From Xanthomonas sp. DAR 34887 (GTDB taxonomy: Bacteria > Pseudomonadota > Gammaproteobacteria > Xanthomonadales > Xanthomonadaceae): a DNA stretch of 64,000 nucleotides. The stretch spans positions 2,147,001 through 2,211,000 of the forward strand of contig NZ_CP162490.1 in assembly GCF_041245805.1 (NCBI RefSeq), in the 5' to 3' direction. Positions 24,907-34,445 of the stretch are shown piece after piece; positions within the stretch are counted from its first letter, which is position 1; every line of letters begins with the position of its first letter. The notes under the pieces are model-generated. The model was not told the DNA's origin. It ran no database searches and worked only from the letters and a program-made list of their open reading frames with translations. Made by a program: the position numbers and the translations under genes.

Positions 24907-26315
24907 GTTCCTCGAGCATGCACACCCGTCCCGCTTCCGCCCCGCTGAGCCCGGCCGACATCAGCCTGCTGGACTATTGGAACGCCCTGTACCGGCAGCG
25001 TTGGCTGATCGTCGGCATCACCGTGGCGGTGGTCGCGCTGGCGCTGCTGGTAACGTTATTGATGACGCCCAAGTACCGCGCCACCAGCGTGCTGCAGATC
25101 GAGCGCGAGTCCTTGAACGTCACCAACGTGGCCAACCTGATGCCGGTGGAGTCGCCGCAGGACCGCGATTTCTACCAGACCCAGTACGAACTGCTCGGCA
25201 GCCGCTCGCTGGCGCGGGTGGTGATCCGCGAGGCGCGTCTGACCCAGGATCCGACGTTCAAGCCACTGGTGGACGAGGCGCTGGAGAAGCTGCAGGGCAA
25301 TGGCGACGGCCGTGCCCCGTCGCCGGAAGCGCGTGCCGCCGCCGCCGAGAGCGCGCTGGTCGGCCCGGTGCTGGACGCGTTGACGATCGAGCCGGTGCGC
25401 GATTCGCGGCTGGTGCGTATCAACTTCGATTCGCCCGACCGGGTGCTGGCCGCGCGCGTGGCCAACACCTACGCCAAGATGTTCATCGCCTCCACCCAGG
25501 AGCGGCGCCTGCAGGCGTCCTCGTTCGCCGCCAAGTACCTGTCCGAGCGGCTGGAGCAGTTGCGCGACAAGGTGGAAGAGTCGGAGAAGAACACGGTCGA
25601 CTATTCCAGCCAGGAGCAGATCGTGTCGCTGGGCGATGACAAGCCGTCGCTGCCGACGCAGAACATGAGCGAGTTGAATGTGCGCCTGGCCGCCGCGCAG
25701 GATGCGCGGATCAAGGCCGAGGCGGCCTGGCGCCAGGCCGGAATCGGCGATGGCATGGGCCTGCCGCAGGTGATCACCAGCCCGCTGATCCAGAGCCTGC
25801 GCGCCGAGCAGGCCAAGCTGACCGCCGATTACCAGCAGAAGCTGGCCACGTTCCAGCCCGGCTATCCGGAAATGCAGCGGCTGCAGAACCAGATCGCCGA
25901 GAACAAGCGCCAGATCGGCAACGAGATCGCCAACATCCGCAGCGCGCTGAAGAACGACTACGAAGCGGCGCGGCAGCAGGAGACCTTGCTGTCCGAACGC
26001 ATCTCCAGCCTGAAGAACGACGAGTTGGACCTGCAGACGCGCAGCATCCGCTACAACATGCTGCGCCGCGAAGCCGACACCAACCGCCAGCTCTACGACG
26101 CGCTGCTGCAGCGCTACAAGGAGATCGGCGTGGCCGGCAACGTCGGCACCAACAACGTGTCGATCGTCGACCGCGCCGATGTGCCGGGCAAGCCGAGTTC
26201 GCCGAAGACCTTGCTGAACCTGGCGCTGGCCTTCGTGTTCGGCCTGTTCTCGGCGATCGCCATCGCCCTGATCCGCTATTTCCTGCGCGAAGCGCAGGCG
26301 GCGGCCGCGGCATGA
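24903..26315 (+). CDS. gumC: Xanthan chain-length/export co-polymerase (PCP-2 type)
   Basis: 470 residues. An inner-membrane polysaccharide co-polymerase that works with GumB and GumE in chain length control and export. Transmembrane segment 1 at about residues 32-52, Wzz domain, long periplasmic coiled coil (EERLQASSFAAKYLSERLEQ region, EKNTVDYSSQEQ), GNVR-type region (ADVPGKPSSPKTLLNLALAF) and transmembrane segment 2 near 440-460. No cytoplasmic tyrosine kinase domain follows, as in X. campestris GumC. Confidence 0.95.
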   Translation: MSSSSMHTRPASAPLSPADISLLDYWNALYRQRWLIVGITVAVVALALLVTLLMTPKYRATSVLQIERESLNVTNVANLMPVESPQDRDFYQTQYELLGSRSLARVVIREARLTQDPTFKPLVDEALEKLQGNGDGRAPSPEARAAAAESALVGPVLDALTIEPVRDSRLVRINFDSPDRVLAARVANTYAKMFIASTQERRLQASSFAAKYLSERLEQLRDKVEESEKNTVDYSSQEQIVSLGDDKPSLPTQNMSELNVRLAAAQDARIKAEAAWRQAGIGDGMGLPQVITSPLIQSLRAEQAKLTADYQQKLATFQPGYPEMQRLQNQIAENKRQIGNEIANIRSALKNDYEAARQQETLLSERISSLKNDELDLQTRSIRYNMLRREADTNRQLYDALLQRYKEIGVAGNVGTNNVSIVDRADVPGKPSSPKTLLNLALAFVFGLFSAIAIALIRYFLREAQAAAAA

Positions 26316-26425
26316 GGCGCGCGGCGCGACGCCTGTCGCGTTGCGCCGTGATCGCGGTCGCGGTCGATGCGACGACGCAGGCACATCGTCATGGTTATTA
26401 CGCAAATTCTTCAGTGAGGTGATAC

Positions 26426-26500
26426 GTGGTTCAGCTAACTACAGAGGTGTTCCATTATTTTCCTGACCGGTTGTACGCAGTCGCGGTGCTGTTGAAATAA
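26426..26500 (+). CDS. Candidate 24-residue ORF between gumC and gumD
   Basis: A GTG-started frame encoding a short peptide (MVQLTTEVFHYFPDRLY then AVAVLLK). A strong Shine-Dalgarno GAGGTGAT (26416-26423) sits at ideal spacing. It lies in the 317-base gap between gumC and gumD. No known family is recognised; it may be a leader peptide or a small membrane-associated protein. The ribosome site is the main evidence; conservation cannot be judged here. Confidence 0.4.
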   Translation: MVQLTTEVFHYFPDRLYAVAVLLK

Positions 26501-26632
26501 ACACGGGCTGCCGTGGACCTGGGGTCGGTGAGGAAGGCACCGCAGCGGTCCACTGGCAGATGAGATCGAGGCTCGCATACGTCGCATGTTCCCCCGCATG
26601 CCACCGACCGAGTTTGGATGGGAATCCCGACC

Positions 26633-28093
26633 ATGCTTCTGGCAGACCTGAGTAGCGCCACCTATACAACGTCGTCCCCGCGCCTGCTGAGCAAATATGC
26701 AGCCGCCGCGGACATCCTGCTGCGCGTGTCGGACCTGACGGTCATCGTCGCCGGTGCGCTGCTGACCCACCGGCTGCTGTTCGGCAACTGGATGCCGGAG
26801 GCGTCCTACCGCGTCGCGATCGGCACCACGTTGCTGTACGCGGTGATCTGTTTCGCGCTGTTCCCGCTGTACCGCAGCTGGCGCGGACGCGGCCTGATGC
26901 GCGAAATGATGGTGCTGAGCCTGGCCTGCGGCGGCGTGTTCGCGCTGTTCGCGATGCATGCCTTCGTGGTGCAGTTCGGGCAGCAGGTCTCGCGGCTGTG
27001 GATCGGCCTGTGGTTCGCCACCAGCCTGGCCACGTTGCTGGTCTCGCGCACCGTGGTGCGCGGCGTGCTCAACCACCTGCGTTCGGAAGGCGTGGACGTG
27101 CAGCGCGTGGTGGTGGTCGGGCTGCGCCATCCGGTGGTCAAGATCCACAACTACTTGAGCCGCAATCCGTGGGTGGGCATGCAGCTGGTCGGCTATTTCA
27201 GCAGCGACTACGACCTGTCGGTGGCCGATCATCCGCAGAAGCTGCAGTGCCTGGGCGCCGGTACGCCGGAATCGCTGATCGACTACCTCAACAACAACGA
27301 GGTGGAGCAGGTATGGATCTCGCTGCCGCTGGGCGAGCGCGACCACATCAAGCAGCTGCTGCAGCAGATGGACCGCTATCCGATCCAGGTCAGGCTGATC
27401 CCGGACCTGTTCGATTTCGGCATGCTCAACCAGTCCGGCGACCAGATCGGCAACGTGCCGGTGATCAACCTGCGCCAGGGCGGGGTGGACCGCAACACCT
27501 ACTTCGTGGTGGCCAAGGCGCTGCAGGACAAGCTGGTCGCACTGGTCGCGCTGGCGATGCTGTGGCCGCTGATGCTGGCGATCGCGGTGGGGGTGAAGCT
27601 GAGTTCGCCGGGCCCGGTGTTCTTCCGCCAGCGCCGCCACGGGTTGGGCGGGCGCGAGTTCTACATGTACAAGTTCCGCTCGATGCGCGTGCAGCAGGAA
27701 CCCAGCGACGTGGTGGTGCAGGCCAAGCGTGGCGACAGCCGTGTCACGCCGTTCGGCGCGTTCCTGCGCCGCAGCAGCCTGGACGAACTGCCGCAGCTGT
27801 TCAACGTGCTGGGCGGCAGCATGTCGGTGGTGGGGCCGCGTCCGCATGCGGCGCAGCACAACACGCACTACGAAAAGCTGATCAACCATTACATGCAGCG
27901 GCACTACGTCAAGCCGGGCATCACCGGCTGGGCCCAGGTCAACGGGTTCCGTGGCGAGACGCCGGAGCTGCGGACGATGAAGAAGCGCATCCAGTACGAT
28001 CTGGACTACATCCGGCGCTGGTCGCTGTGGCTGGATACGCGGATCATCGTGCTCACCGCAGTGAAGGTGCTCGGGCAGAAGACCGCCTACTGA
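26633..28093 (+). CDS. gumD: Undecaprenyl-phosphate glucose-1-phosphate transferase (xanthan initiation)
   Basis: 486 residues. It moves glucose-1-P from UDP-Glc to undecaprenyl phosphate, the first step of xanthan repeat assembly. The start MLLADLSSATYTTSSP at 26633 matches X. campestris GumD and has GGGAA upstream; 26618 is also possible. Four or five N-terminal membrane segments, a Rossmann-like middle (VVVVGLRHPVVKIHNYL) and the catalytic sugar-transferase domain (FRQRRHGLGGREFYMYKFRSMR, LRRSSLDELPQLFNVLGG, GPRPHAAQHN, KPGITGWAQVNGFRGET). Confidence 0.97.
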   Translation: MLLADLSSATYTTSSPRLLSKYAAAADILLRVSDLTVIVAGALLTHRLLFGNWMPEASYRVAIGTTLLYAVICFALFPLYRSWRGRGLMREMMVLSLACGGVFALFAMHAFVVQFGQQVSRLWIGLWFATSLATLLVSRTVVRGVLNHLRSEGVDVQRVVVVGLRHPVVKIHNYLSRNPWVGMQLVGYFSSDYDLSVADHPQKLQCLGAGTPESLIDYLNNNEVEQVWISLPLGERDHIKQLLQQMDRYPIQVRLIPDLFDFGMLNQSGDQIGNVPVINLRQGGVDRNTYFVVAKALQDKLVALVALAMLWPLMLAIAVGVKLSSPGPVFFRQRRHGLGGREFYMYKFRSMRVQQEPSDVVVQAKRGDSRVTPFGAFLRRSSLDELPQLFNVLGGSMSVVGPRPHAAQHNTHYEKLINHYMQRHYVKPGITGWAQVNGFRGETPELRTMKKRIQYDLDYIRRWSLWLDTRIIVLTAVKVLGQKTAY

Positions 28094-28286
28094 TGCGCCC
28101 GATGTACCGTTATCGCGCCGACCGTCCCCACTGCCGGCGCCGCCCCGTCGTCGTCGCCGGTGGCGGGGACGGCGGCGGCTGGGCCGTGTGCCGCAACCCC
28201 ATCGAGGTCGCTTGCCGCGGTGTCGTGCGCGCGGGCCGTGCCACTGTCTGTGCGTGGCGCTCGGCGTCGCCGCAGCGAGGTGTCGC

Positions 28287-29573
28287 GTGCTGAACGCCGC
28301 CATCGATGCGCCACCGCTGTCGCTGCGCGAGCAGCGCCGCAATCTTTTGATCGAGCTGGTGCTGCTGTTCGCCATCGGCTACAACTTCCTGCTCGCGGTG
28401 GTGAACGCCAAGGTGTTCCGGGTCAGCCCGGCCATGACTTATGTGGCGGAACTGGCGATCTATGGCGCCTGTTTCCTGATCGGCCTGTGGTCGCTGGATC
28501 GCAAGCGCACGGCGATGGTGTTCACCGGCATCGGCCTGCTGGCGCTGCTGATGCTGGTGCGGCTGTTCCTGGTCTGGTCGATCGATCCCAAGTTCTTCCG
28601 CGACGCGCTGATCCCGTTCGCGTTCCTGGTGCTGGGCGCGGCCTATACCGGCTCGCTGCCCAAGCTGTTCCTGCGCATGGCGCTGATCGTGTCGCTGGTG
28701 GCGGCGTTCGAGCTGGCCTTGCCCAAGGTGTACGGCGACGTGGTCAACCCGAAGAGCTACTTCGTCAATGCGCGCGGCGCCAGCGCATCGAGCTTCTGGA
28801 ACCAGGACAGCAACCTGTTCGTCAGCGCGACCCGGCCGGGCGCGCGCAACTTCCTGCCGTCCTCCAACCTGCCGCGCGCGTCCTCGGTGTTCATCGAGCC
28901 GGTGACGATGGGCAACTTCATCATCTTCTTCACCGCGATCCTGCTGACCTTCTGGCGCTGGATGCGGCCGGTCGGCATCGCCGCGTCGGTGGCGATGATC
29001 GGCTTCCTGATCGTGGCCTCGGACGGACGCCTGGCCGCCGGCACCTGCGTGATGATGGTCGCGCTGAGCCCGCTGCTGCTGCGCATGGACCAGCGCCTGG
29101 GCTTTCTGATCTTCTTCGGCGTGTTGTTGGGCGCGTGGCTGATGGTGTGGGCGTCCGGCATCCAGAGCTACGAGGACACCACCCTGGGGCGGGTGTTCTT
29201 CACCGTGTACTCGATCCGCAACATGACCGCCGAATCGTGGCTGGGCCTGGATTTCGACACGCCGTACAAATATTTCGACAGCGGCATCGCCTATTTCATC
29301 TCCTCGCAGTCGGTGGTGCTGGTGCTGGCGTTCCTGCTCGCCTATTCGTTCGCGATGCTGATGCGCACGATCGAGGGCCAGCTGTTCAAGAACCTGCTGA
29401 TCTTCGCGTTCGCGTTGAGCCTGCTGGTTTCCAACGGCTACTTCTCGATCAAGACCGCGGCGCTGTGGTGGTTCGTCTGCGGCTGCCTGTGGCAGATGGT
29501 GCCGCGGTGCGCAGTACCGGCCGCGTTGCCGCCGGCCACCGGCCCCACGCCGCGTGCGGCGGTGGCGACATGA
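28287..29573 (+). CDS. gumE: Xanthan polymerase, Wzy-like
   Basis: 428 residues with about ten to twelve hydrophobic segments, the presumed inner-membrane polymerase of lipid-linked pentasaccharides. The GTG at 28287 is chosen because GCGAGG lies upstream and the first membrane segment (LIELVLLFAIGYNFLLAVV) follows; the frame extends upstream to 28188 without plausible sequence. A 193-base gap separates it from gumD. The stop overlaps gumF (ATGA). Confidence 0.9.
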   Translation: MLNAAIDAPPLSLREQRRNLLIELVLLFAIGYNFLLAVVNAKVFRVSPAMTYVAELAIYGACFLIGLWSLDRKRTAMVFTGIGLLALLMLVRLFLVWSIDPKFFRDALIPFAFLVLGAAYTGSLPKLFLRMALIVSLVAAFELALPKVYGDVVNPKSYFVNARGASASSFWNQDSNLFVSATRPGARNFLPSSNLPRASSVFIEPVTMGNFIIFFTAILLTFWRWMRPVGIAASVAMIGFLIVASDGRLAAGTCVMMVALSPLLLRMDQRLGFLIFFGVLLGAWLMVWASGIQSYEDTTLGRVFFTVYSIRNMTAESWLGLDFDTPYKYFDSGIAYFISSQSVVLVLAFLLAYSFAMLMRTIEGQLFKNLLIFAFALSLLVSNGYFSIKTAALWWFVCGCLWQMVPRCAVPAALPPATGPTPRAAVAT

Positions 29574-30667
29574 GCGCCGCCACGCAGACGCTGCAGACGG
29601 TGCTGGCCGAGCAGCCGACCCGTACTGGCGTGCGCGGCACGCGCGATGCGCGCATCGATGCGGCCAAGGCGCTGGCGATCCTGCTGGTGGTGTTCGGTCA
29701 CGCGAAGGGCATCCCGCACGCCTATGTGATCCTGGCCTACAGCTTCCATGTGCCGATGTTCTTCGTGCTGTCCGGCTGGGTCGGCGAGGCGTTCGGCAAG
29801 CGCCCGCTGGGCATGGCGATCTGGACCAAGCTGGCGCGCAGCCTGTTGCTGCCGTATCTGGCATTCTTCATGGTGGCGTACGCGTACTGGATGCTGACCC
29901 GCAATATCGGGTCCAAGGCGCAGCTGTGGGGCGACCGGCCGTGGTGGGAGCCGCTGCTGGGCCTGGTCAGCGGCATCGGACCCAAGCTCTACGTGATGCC
30001 GGCGCTATGGTTCCTGCCGGCGTTGTTCGTGACCACGCTGAGCTATCTGTACCTGCGCCGGCGGCTGTCGCTGGACGTGTTGGCGGTGTTGTCGCTGCTG
30101 CTGGCCTGGGGTTGGGCGACCTGGTTCCCGACCCAGGATTACCGGCTTCCGTTTGCGCTGGATGTACTACCGGTGTCGCTGTGCTTCTTCGCGATCGGCG
30201 CGGCCGCGGCCAAGCGCAGCGGCCTGCTTCCGACCAGTCGCACGGGCAACGCGCTGGCGGCGTTGCTGCTAGGTGTGGCGTGGTTCGCGATCGCCTGGAA
30301 CAACGGCCGGGTGGACGTCAACATGATGAAGTTCGGCCATTCGCCGCTCGGTTTCCTCGCCGCCAGCCTGCTCGGCAGCGCGATGACACTGTGCGTGGCG
30401 CGACTGGTGCAGGAGTGGGCATGGCTGCAGTGGATCGGACGCAACACCCTGCTGATCCTGTGCACGCATACGCTGTTTTTTTCGGTCATGGCCGGCGTGG
30501 CCAGCCGCACCGGCCTGGTCCGCGGCGATGCCTGGGGGCCGGCCTGGGCGGTATCGGTAAGCGTGCTGGCGGTGCTCGCCAGCGTTCCGATGCGCGCGGT
30601 GATCGTGCGCGTGGCGCCGTGGATGATCGGGCTGCGGCGCGAGCCGGCAAGACAGGAGGCGAATTGA
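29570..30667 (+). CDS. gumF: Xanthan acetyltransferase (acyltransferase 3 family)
   Basis: 365 residues with about ten membrane helices. The acyltransferase-3 start is clear: RIDAAKALAILLVVFGHAKG, then SFHVPMFFVLSGW. X. campestris has two such genes in tandem, gumF (internal mannose) and gumG (terminal mannose). Here gumH follows after 43 bases, so there is only one; it is called gumF by position and could equally be a gumG-like or merged copy. Confidence 0.85.
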   Translation: MSAATQTLQTVLAEQPTRTGVRGTRDARIDAAKALAILLVVFGHAKGIPHAYVILAYSFHVPMFFVLSGWVGEAFGKRPLGMAIWTKLARSLLLPYLAFFMVAYAYWMLTRNIGSKAQLWGDRPWWEPLLGLVSGIGPKLYVMPALWFLPALFVTTLSYLYLRRRLSLDVLAVLSLLLAWGWATWFPTQDYRLPFALDVLPVSLCFFAIGAAAAKRSGLLPTSRTGNALAALLLGVAWFAIAWNNGRVDVNMMKFGHSPLGFLAASLLGSAMTLCVARLVQEWAWLQWIGRNTLLILCTHTLFFSVMAGVASRTGLVRGDAWGPAWAVSVSVLAVLASVPMRAVIVRVAPWMIGLRREPARQEAN

Positions 30668-30710
30668 TGGCGCTATCGCAATGCGGCATGTGGTCCTGCG
30701 GGAGCGCGCA

Positions 30711-31844
30711 ATGAAGGTGGTTCACGTCGTGCGCCAGTTCCATCCGTCCGTGGGCGGCATGGAAGAGGTCGTGCTGAACATCGCGCGGCGGCATCTGCAG
30801 CAGGGCCGCGATCAGGTCGAGGTGGTCACCCTGGACCGGGTCTTCACCCGGCCGCAGGAGCGCCTTGCGCAGCGCGACGCGTATCAGGGCGTGCCGATCG
30901 TGCGGCTGCCGTTCCGCGGTTCCTCGCGCTATCCGCTGGCGCCGAAGGTGCTCGCCGCGCTGCGCGACGCCGATCTGGTGCACGTGCACGGCATCGATTT
31001 CTTCTACGACTTCCTGGCCTTGACACGGATCCTGCACGGCACGCCGATGATCGTCTCCACCCATGGCGGCTTCTTCCATACCACCTATGCCTCGCGGCTG
31101 AAGATGCTGTGGTTCAAGACGCTGACCCGGGCCTCGGCCCGGGCCTATGCGCGGGTCGTGGCGACCAGCGAGAACGATGGCCAGGTGTTCTCGGCGGTGG
31201 TCGCACCGCAGCGCCTGCGGGTGATCGAGAACGGCGTGGATGTGAGCAAGTTCGCAGGGCAGGGCAACGCCACGCCGGGGCGCACGCTGATCTATTTCGG
31301 GCGCTGGTCGGTCAACAAGGGCCTGCTGGAAACGCTGGATCTGCTGCGTGCGCTGGCGGCGCAGGATCCGGCCTGGCAGCTGATCGTGGCCGGGCGCGAA
31401 TACGACTTCAGCCATGCCGATCTGCTGCAGGCGATCGCCGAACGCGGCCTGCAGGAGCGCGTGCAGCTGCGCGTGGCGCCCTCGCAGGAGGAACTGGCGC
31501 AGCTGCTCGGCAGCGCGCAGTACTTCGTGTGCCTGTCGCGTCACGAGGGCTTCGGCCTGGCCGCGGTCGAAGCGATGAGCGCCGGCCTGCTGCCGGTGCT
31601 GAGCGATATTCCGCCGTTCGCGCGCCTGGTGCGCGAATCGGCGCAAGGCGTGCTGCTGGATCCGGCCGATCCGCAGCGCGGCGCTGCTGCGGTGCAGGCC
31701 TATGCCGCCGCCACCGACGCGACGTTCCCCGCGCAGCGGCAGGCGGCCATGGCCTATGCGCAGCGCTACGACTGGGACCACGTGGTCGGCGCCTACCTGG
31801 ACGAATACCGCGCGGCGCTGGGCACGACGGAGGGCGCGCGATGA
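30711..31844 (+). CDS. gumH: GDP-mannose alpha-1,3-mannosyltransferase
   Basis: 377 residues, GT4 family. It adds the internal alpha-mannose to cellobiosyl-PP-polyprenol on the cytoplasmic face. The start MKVVHVVRQFHPSVGGMEEV at 30711 fits the GT4 N-terminus and has GGGAG upstream. The nucleotide-sugar site has the EX7E motif (SRHEGFGLAAVEAMSAG). The stop overlaps gumI (ATGA). Confidence 0.95.
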   Translation: MKVVHVVRQFHPSVGGMEEVVLNIARRHLQQGRDQVEVVTLDRVFTRPQERLAQRDAYQGVPIVRLPFRGSSRYPLAPKVLAALRDADLVHVHGIDFFYDFLALTRILHGTPMIVSTHGGFFHTTYASRLKMLWFKTLTRASARAYARVVATSENDGQVFSAVVAPQRLRVIENGVDVSKFAGQGNATPGRTLIYFGRWSVNKGLLETLDLLRALAAQDPAWQLIVAGREYDFSHADLLQAIAERGLQERVQLRVAPSQEELAQLLGSAQYFVCLSRHEGFGLAAVEAMSAGLLPVLSDIPPFARLVRESAQGVLLDPADPQRGAAAVQAYAAATDATFPAQRQAAMAYAQRYDWDHVVGAYLDEYRAALGTTEGAR

Positions 31845-32890
31845 GCGGCGAACCGCGTTGCAGCGGCGATGCGCGCGTGCCGGGGCCGCCGGTCACCGTG
31901 CTGCTGTCGACCGAGCGGCCCGGCGCGACCACCAATCCGTACCTGACCCAGCTGTACGCGGCCTTGCCGCAACAGGTGCAGTTGCGGTTCTTCTCGATGC
32001 GCGCGGCGCTGCTGTCGCGCTACGACGTGCTGCACGTGCACTGGCCGGAATACATGATGCGGCACCGCACCGCCGTGGGCACGCTGGCCAAACAGGCGTG
32101 CATGGCGCTGCTGTTGCTGCGGCTCAAGCTCGCCGGCGTGCCGCTGGTGCGCACGCTGCACAACGTCGCCCCGCACGAGGACAAGGGCTGGCGCGAGCGG
32201 CTGCTGCTGCGCTGGACCGATCGCCTGACCGCGCGCTGGATCCGCATCAACGCGACCACGCCGGAGCGTGCGCCGGCCACCGACACGATTCTGCACGGCC
32301 ATTACCGCGACTGGTACGCGGCGATGCCGCGGCCGCCGCGGGTGCCGGGACGGCTGCTGCATTTCGGCCTGCTGCGTCCGTACAAAGGCGTGGAAACCCT
32401 GATCGCGACGCTGCAGGCCTTGCCCGATCCGGCGTTGAGCCTGCGCATCGCCGGCAATCCGATCAATGCGCAGATCCGCACCGTGGTCGAACAGGCCTGC
32501 GCCGCCGATCCGCGGATCAGCGCGCGCCTGCAGTACGTGGAAGACGAGGTACTCGCGCACGAAGTCGGCGAGGCCGAACTGGTGGTGTTGCCGTACCGGC
32601 AGATGCACAACTCCGGCACGCTGCTGCTGGCCTTGTCGCTGGCGCGGCCGGTGCTGGCGCCGTGGAACGAGGCCACTGCGGCGATCGCCGAAGAGGTCGG
32701 TCCGCAGTGGGTGCTGCTGTATCGGGGCGAGCTCGATGCCGCGCAGCTGGCCGACGCCCTGGCGCAGGCGCGGCGCCTGCCGGCCGACGCGATGCCCGAC
32801 CTGTCGCGCCGCGACTGGAGCGCGATCGGCGTGCAGCACTACCGCAGCTATCTGGATGCGCGCGGCGTGCGCGGCGAGGCACGGGCATGA
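31841..32890 (+). CDS. gumI: Beta-mannosyltransferase adding the terminal mannose
   Basis: 349 residues, GT94-like, GT-B fold. It adds the last beta-mannose to complete the pentasaccharide. Features include DVLHVHWPEYMMRHRT, GVPLVRTLHNVAPHEDKG and LLHFGLLRPYKGVETLIATL. Overlaps both neighbours by four bases. Confidence 0.93.
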   Translation: MSGEPRCSGDARVPGPPVTVLLSTERPGATTNPYLTQLYAALPQQVQLRFFSMRAALLSRYDVLHVHWPEYMMRHRTAVGTLAKQACMALLLLRLKLAGVPLVRTLHNVAPHEDKGWRERLLLRWTDRLTARWIRINATTPERAPATDTILHGHYRDWYAAMPRPPRVPGRLLHFGLLRPYKGVETLIATLQALPDPALSLRIAGNPINAQIRTVVEQACAADPRISARLQYVEDEVLAHEVGEAELVVLPYRQMHNSGTLLLALSLARPVLAPWNEATAAIAEEVGPQWVLLYRGELDAAQLADALAQARRLPADAMPDLSRRDWSAIGVQHYRSYLDARGVRGEARA

Positions 32891-34392
32891 GCGCGGCCGA
32901 AACGCCGCGTCCATCGGCGCCGCCGGAGCGCAGCCTGGGGTCGCGTGCGGCCGGCGGCGCCGCGGTCACCATGGCCGGGCAACTGGCGAAGATGGTGGTG
33001 CAGTTCGGCGGCATCGTGCTGCTGGCGCGCCTGCTGACGCCGTACGACTACGGCCTGATGGCGATGGTCACCGCGATCGTCGGCATGGCCGAGATCCTGC
33101 GCGACTTCGGCCTGTCCTCGGCCGCGATCCAGGCCAAGCACGTCAGCCGCGAGCAGCGCGACAACCTGTTCTGGATCAACAGCGGCATCGGCCTGGTGCT
33201 GGCGGTCGTGGTGTTCCTGTCCTCGTCGTGGATCGCGCATTTCTATCGCGAGCCGGCGCTGCTGGGCATCTCGCAAGCGCTGGCGGTGACCTTCCTGCTC
33301 AACGGCATGACCACCCAGTATCGCGCGCATCTCAGTCGCGGGCTGCGTTTCGGCCAGGTATCGCTGAGCGATGTCGGCGCGCAGGTGATGGGCCTGCTCG
33401 CCGGTGTCGGCGTGGCCCTGGCCGGTTACGGCTACTGGGCGCTGGTGTGGCAGCAGGTGGTGCAGGCCCTGGTCAACCTGGCGATCGCCGGCGCCTGCGC
33501 GCGCTGGCTGCCGCGCGGCTATAGCCGCGCCGCGCCGATGCGCGCGTTCCTGAGCTTCGGCTGGAACCTGATGGCGGCGCAACTGCTCGGCTACGCCAGC
33601 CGCAACGTCGGCCAGGTGATCATCGGCCACCGCATCGGCGCCGAGGCGCTGGGCCTGTACAACCGCGCGTTCCAGTTGCTGATGATGCCGCTGAACCAGA
33701 TCAATGCGCCGGCCACCTCGGTGGCGCTGCCGGTGCTGTCGCAGTTGCAGGACGATGCGCCGCGCTTCGGCAACTTCCTGCTGCGCGGGCAGACGGTGAT
33801 GGTGCACCTGATCGTGGCGCTGTTTTCCTGCGCCTGCGCGCTGGCGCTGCCGCTGATCGTGCTGGTGCTGGGCGAACAGTGGCGGCCGGCGGTGCCGCTG
33901 TTCCAGGTCCTGACCCTCGGCGGCATCTTCCAGACCGCGTCCTACGCCACCTACTGGGTGTTCCTGGCGCATGGCCTGATGCGCGAACAGCTGGTGTATT
34001 CGGTGGTCGGGCGGGTGCTGCTGATCGCCTGCATCTTCGCCGGCTCGGCCTGGGGTGTGATGGGCGTGACCGTGGGCTACACGCTGGGCCTGCTGGTGAT
34101 GTGGCCGCTGTCGGTGATCTGGGTCGCCAAGGTGGCGCCGCAGGTGCCGGCGCTGGAATTATTCAACAACGGCCTGCGCGCGATCGTCGGCTACGGCGTG
34201 GCCGGCGCGGCGGCGTACTTCGCCGCGCAGCAGTGGGGCGGCGGTTCGCTGTGGCAGCAGCTGGCGGTGGGCGGCGTTGCGATGGCGCTGGGCTGCGTGC
34301 TGGTGTTCGCGCTGTGGCCGGCGTTCCGCCGCGACGTGATGGCGATCCTCAACATGCGCACCTTGCTGCGCGATGCCAGGGCCAAACGATGA
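32887..34392 (+). CDS. gumJ: Xanthan repeat-unit flippase, Wzx-like
   Basis: 501 residues, MATE/Wzx polysaccharide transporter fold with about twelve to fourteen helices (RLLTPYDYGLMAMVTAIVGM early; FGWNLMAAQLLGYASRNVGQ; IGAEALGLYNRAFQLLMMPL in the middle). It flips the lipid-linked pentasaccharide across the inner membrane for GumE. Confidence 0.95.
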   Translation: MSAAETPRPSAPPERSLGSRAAGGAAVTMAGQLAKMVVQFGGIVLLARLLTPYDYGLMAMVTAIVGMAEILRDFGLSSAAIQAKHVSREQRDNLFWINSGIGLVLAVVVFLSSSWIAHFYREPALLGISQALAVTFLLNGMTTQYRAHLSRGLRFGQVSLSDVGAQVMGLLAGVGVALAGYGYWALVWQQVVQALVNLAIAGACARWLPRGYSRAAPMRAFLSFGWNLMAAQLLGYASRNVGQVIIGHRIGAEALGLYNRAFQLLMMPLNQINAPATSVALPVLSQLQDDAPRFGNFLLRGQTVMVHLIVALFSCACALALPLIVLVLGEQWRPAVPLFQVLTLGGIFQTASYATYWVFLAHGLMREQLVYSVVGRVLLIACIFAGSAWGVMGVTVGYTLGLLVMWPLSVIWVAKVAPQVPALELFNNGLRAIVGYGVAGAAAYFAAQQWGGGSLWQQLAVGGVAMALGCVLVFALWPAFRRDVMAILNMRTLLRDARAKR

Positions 34393-34445
34393 CCCGCGAT
34401 CCGGCGATTTTCTCCGACACCCCTCTACCGCAAAGGAGCGATGGC

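Noticed and set aside
26435..28375. A 646-residue minus-strand frame opposite gumD
   Set aside because: His/Gln/Arg-rich shadow of gumD codons, with no domain.
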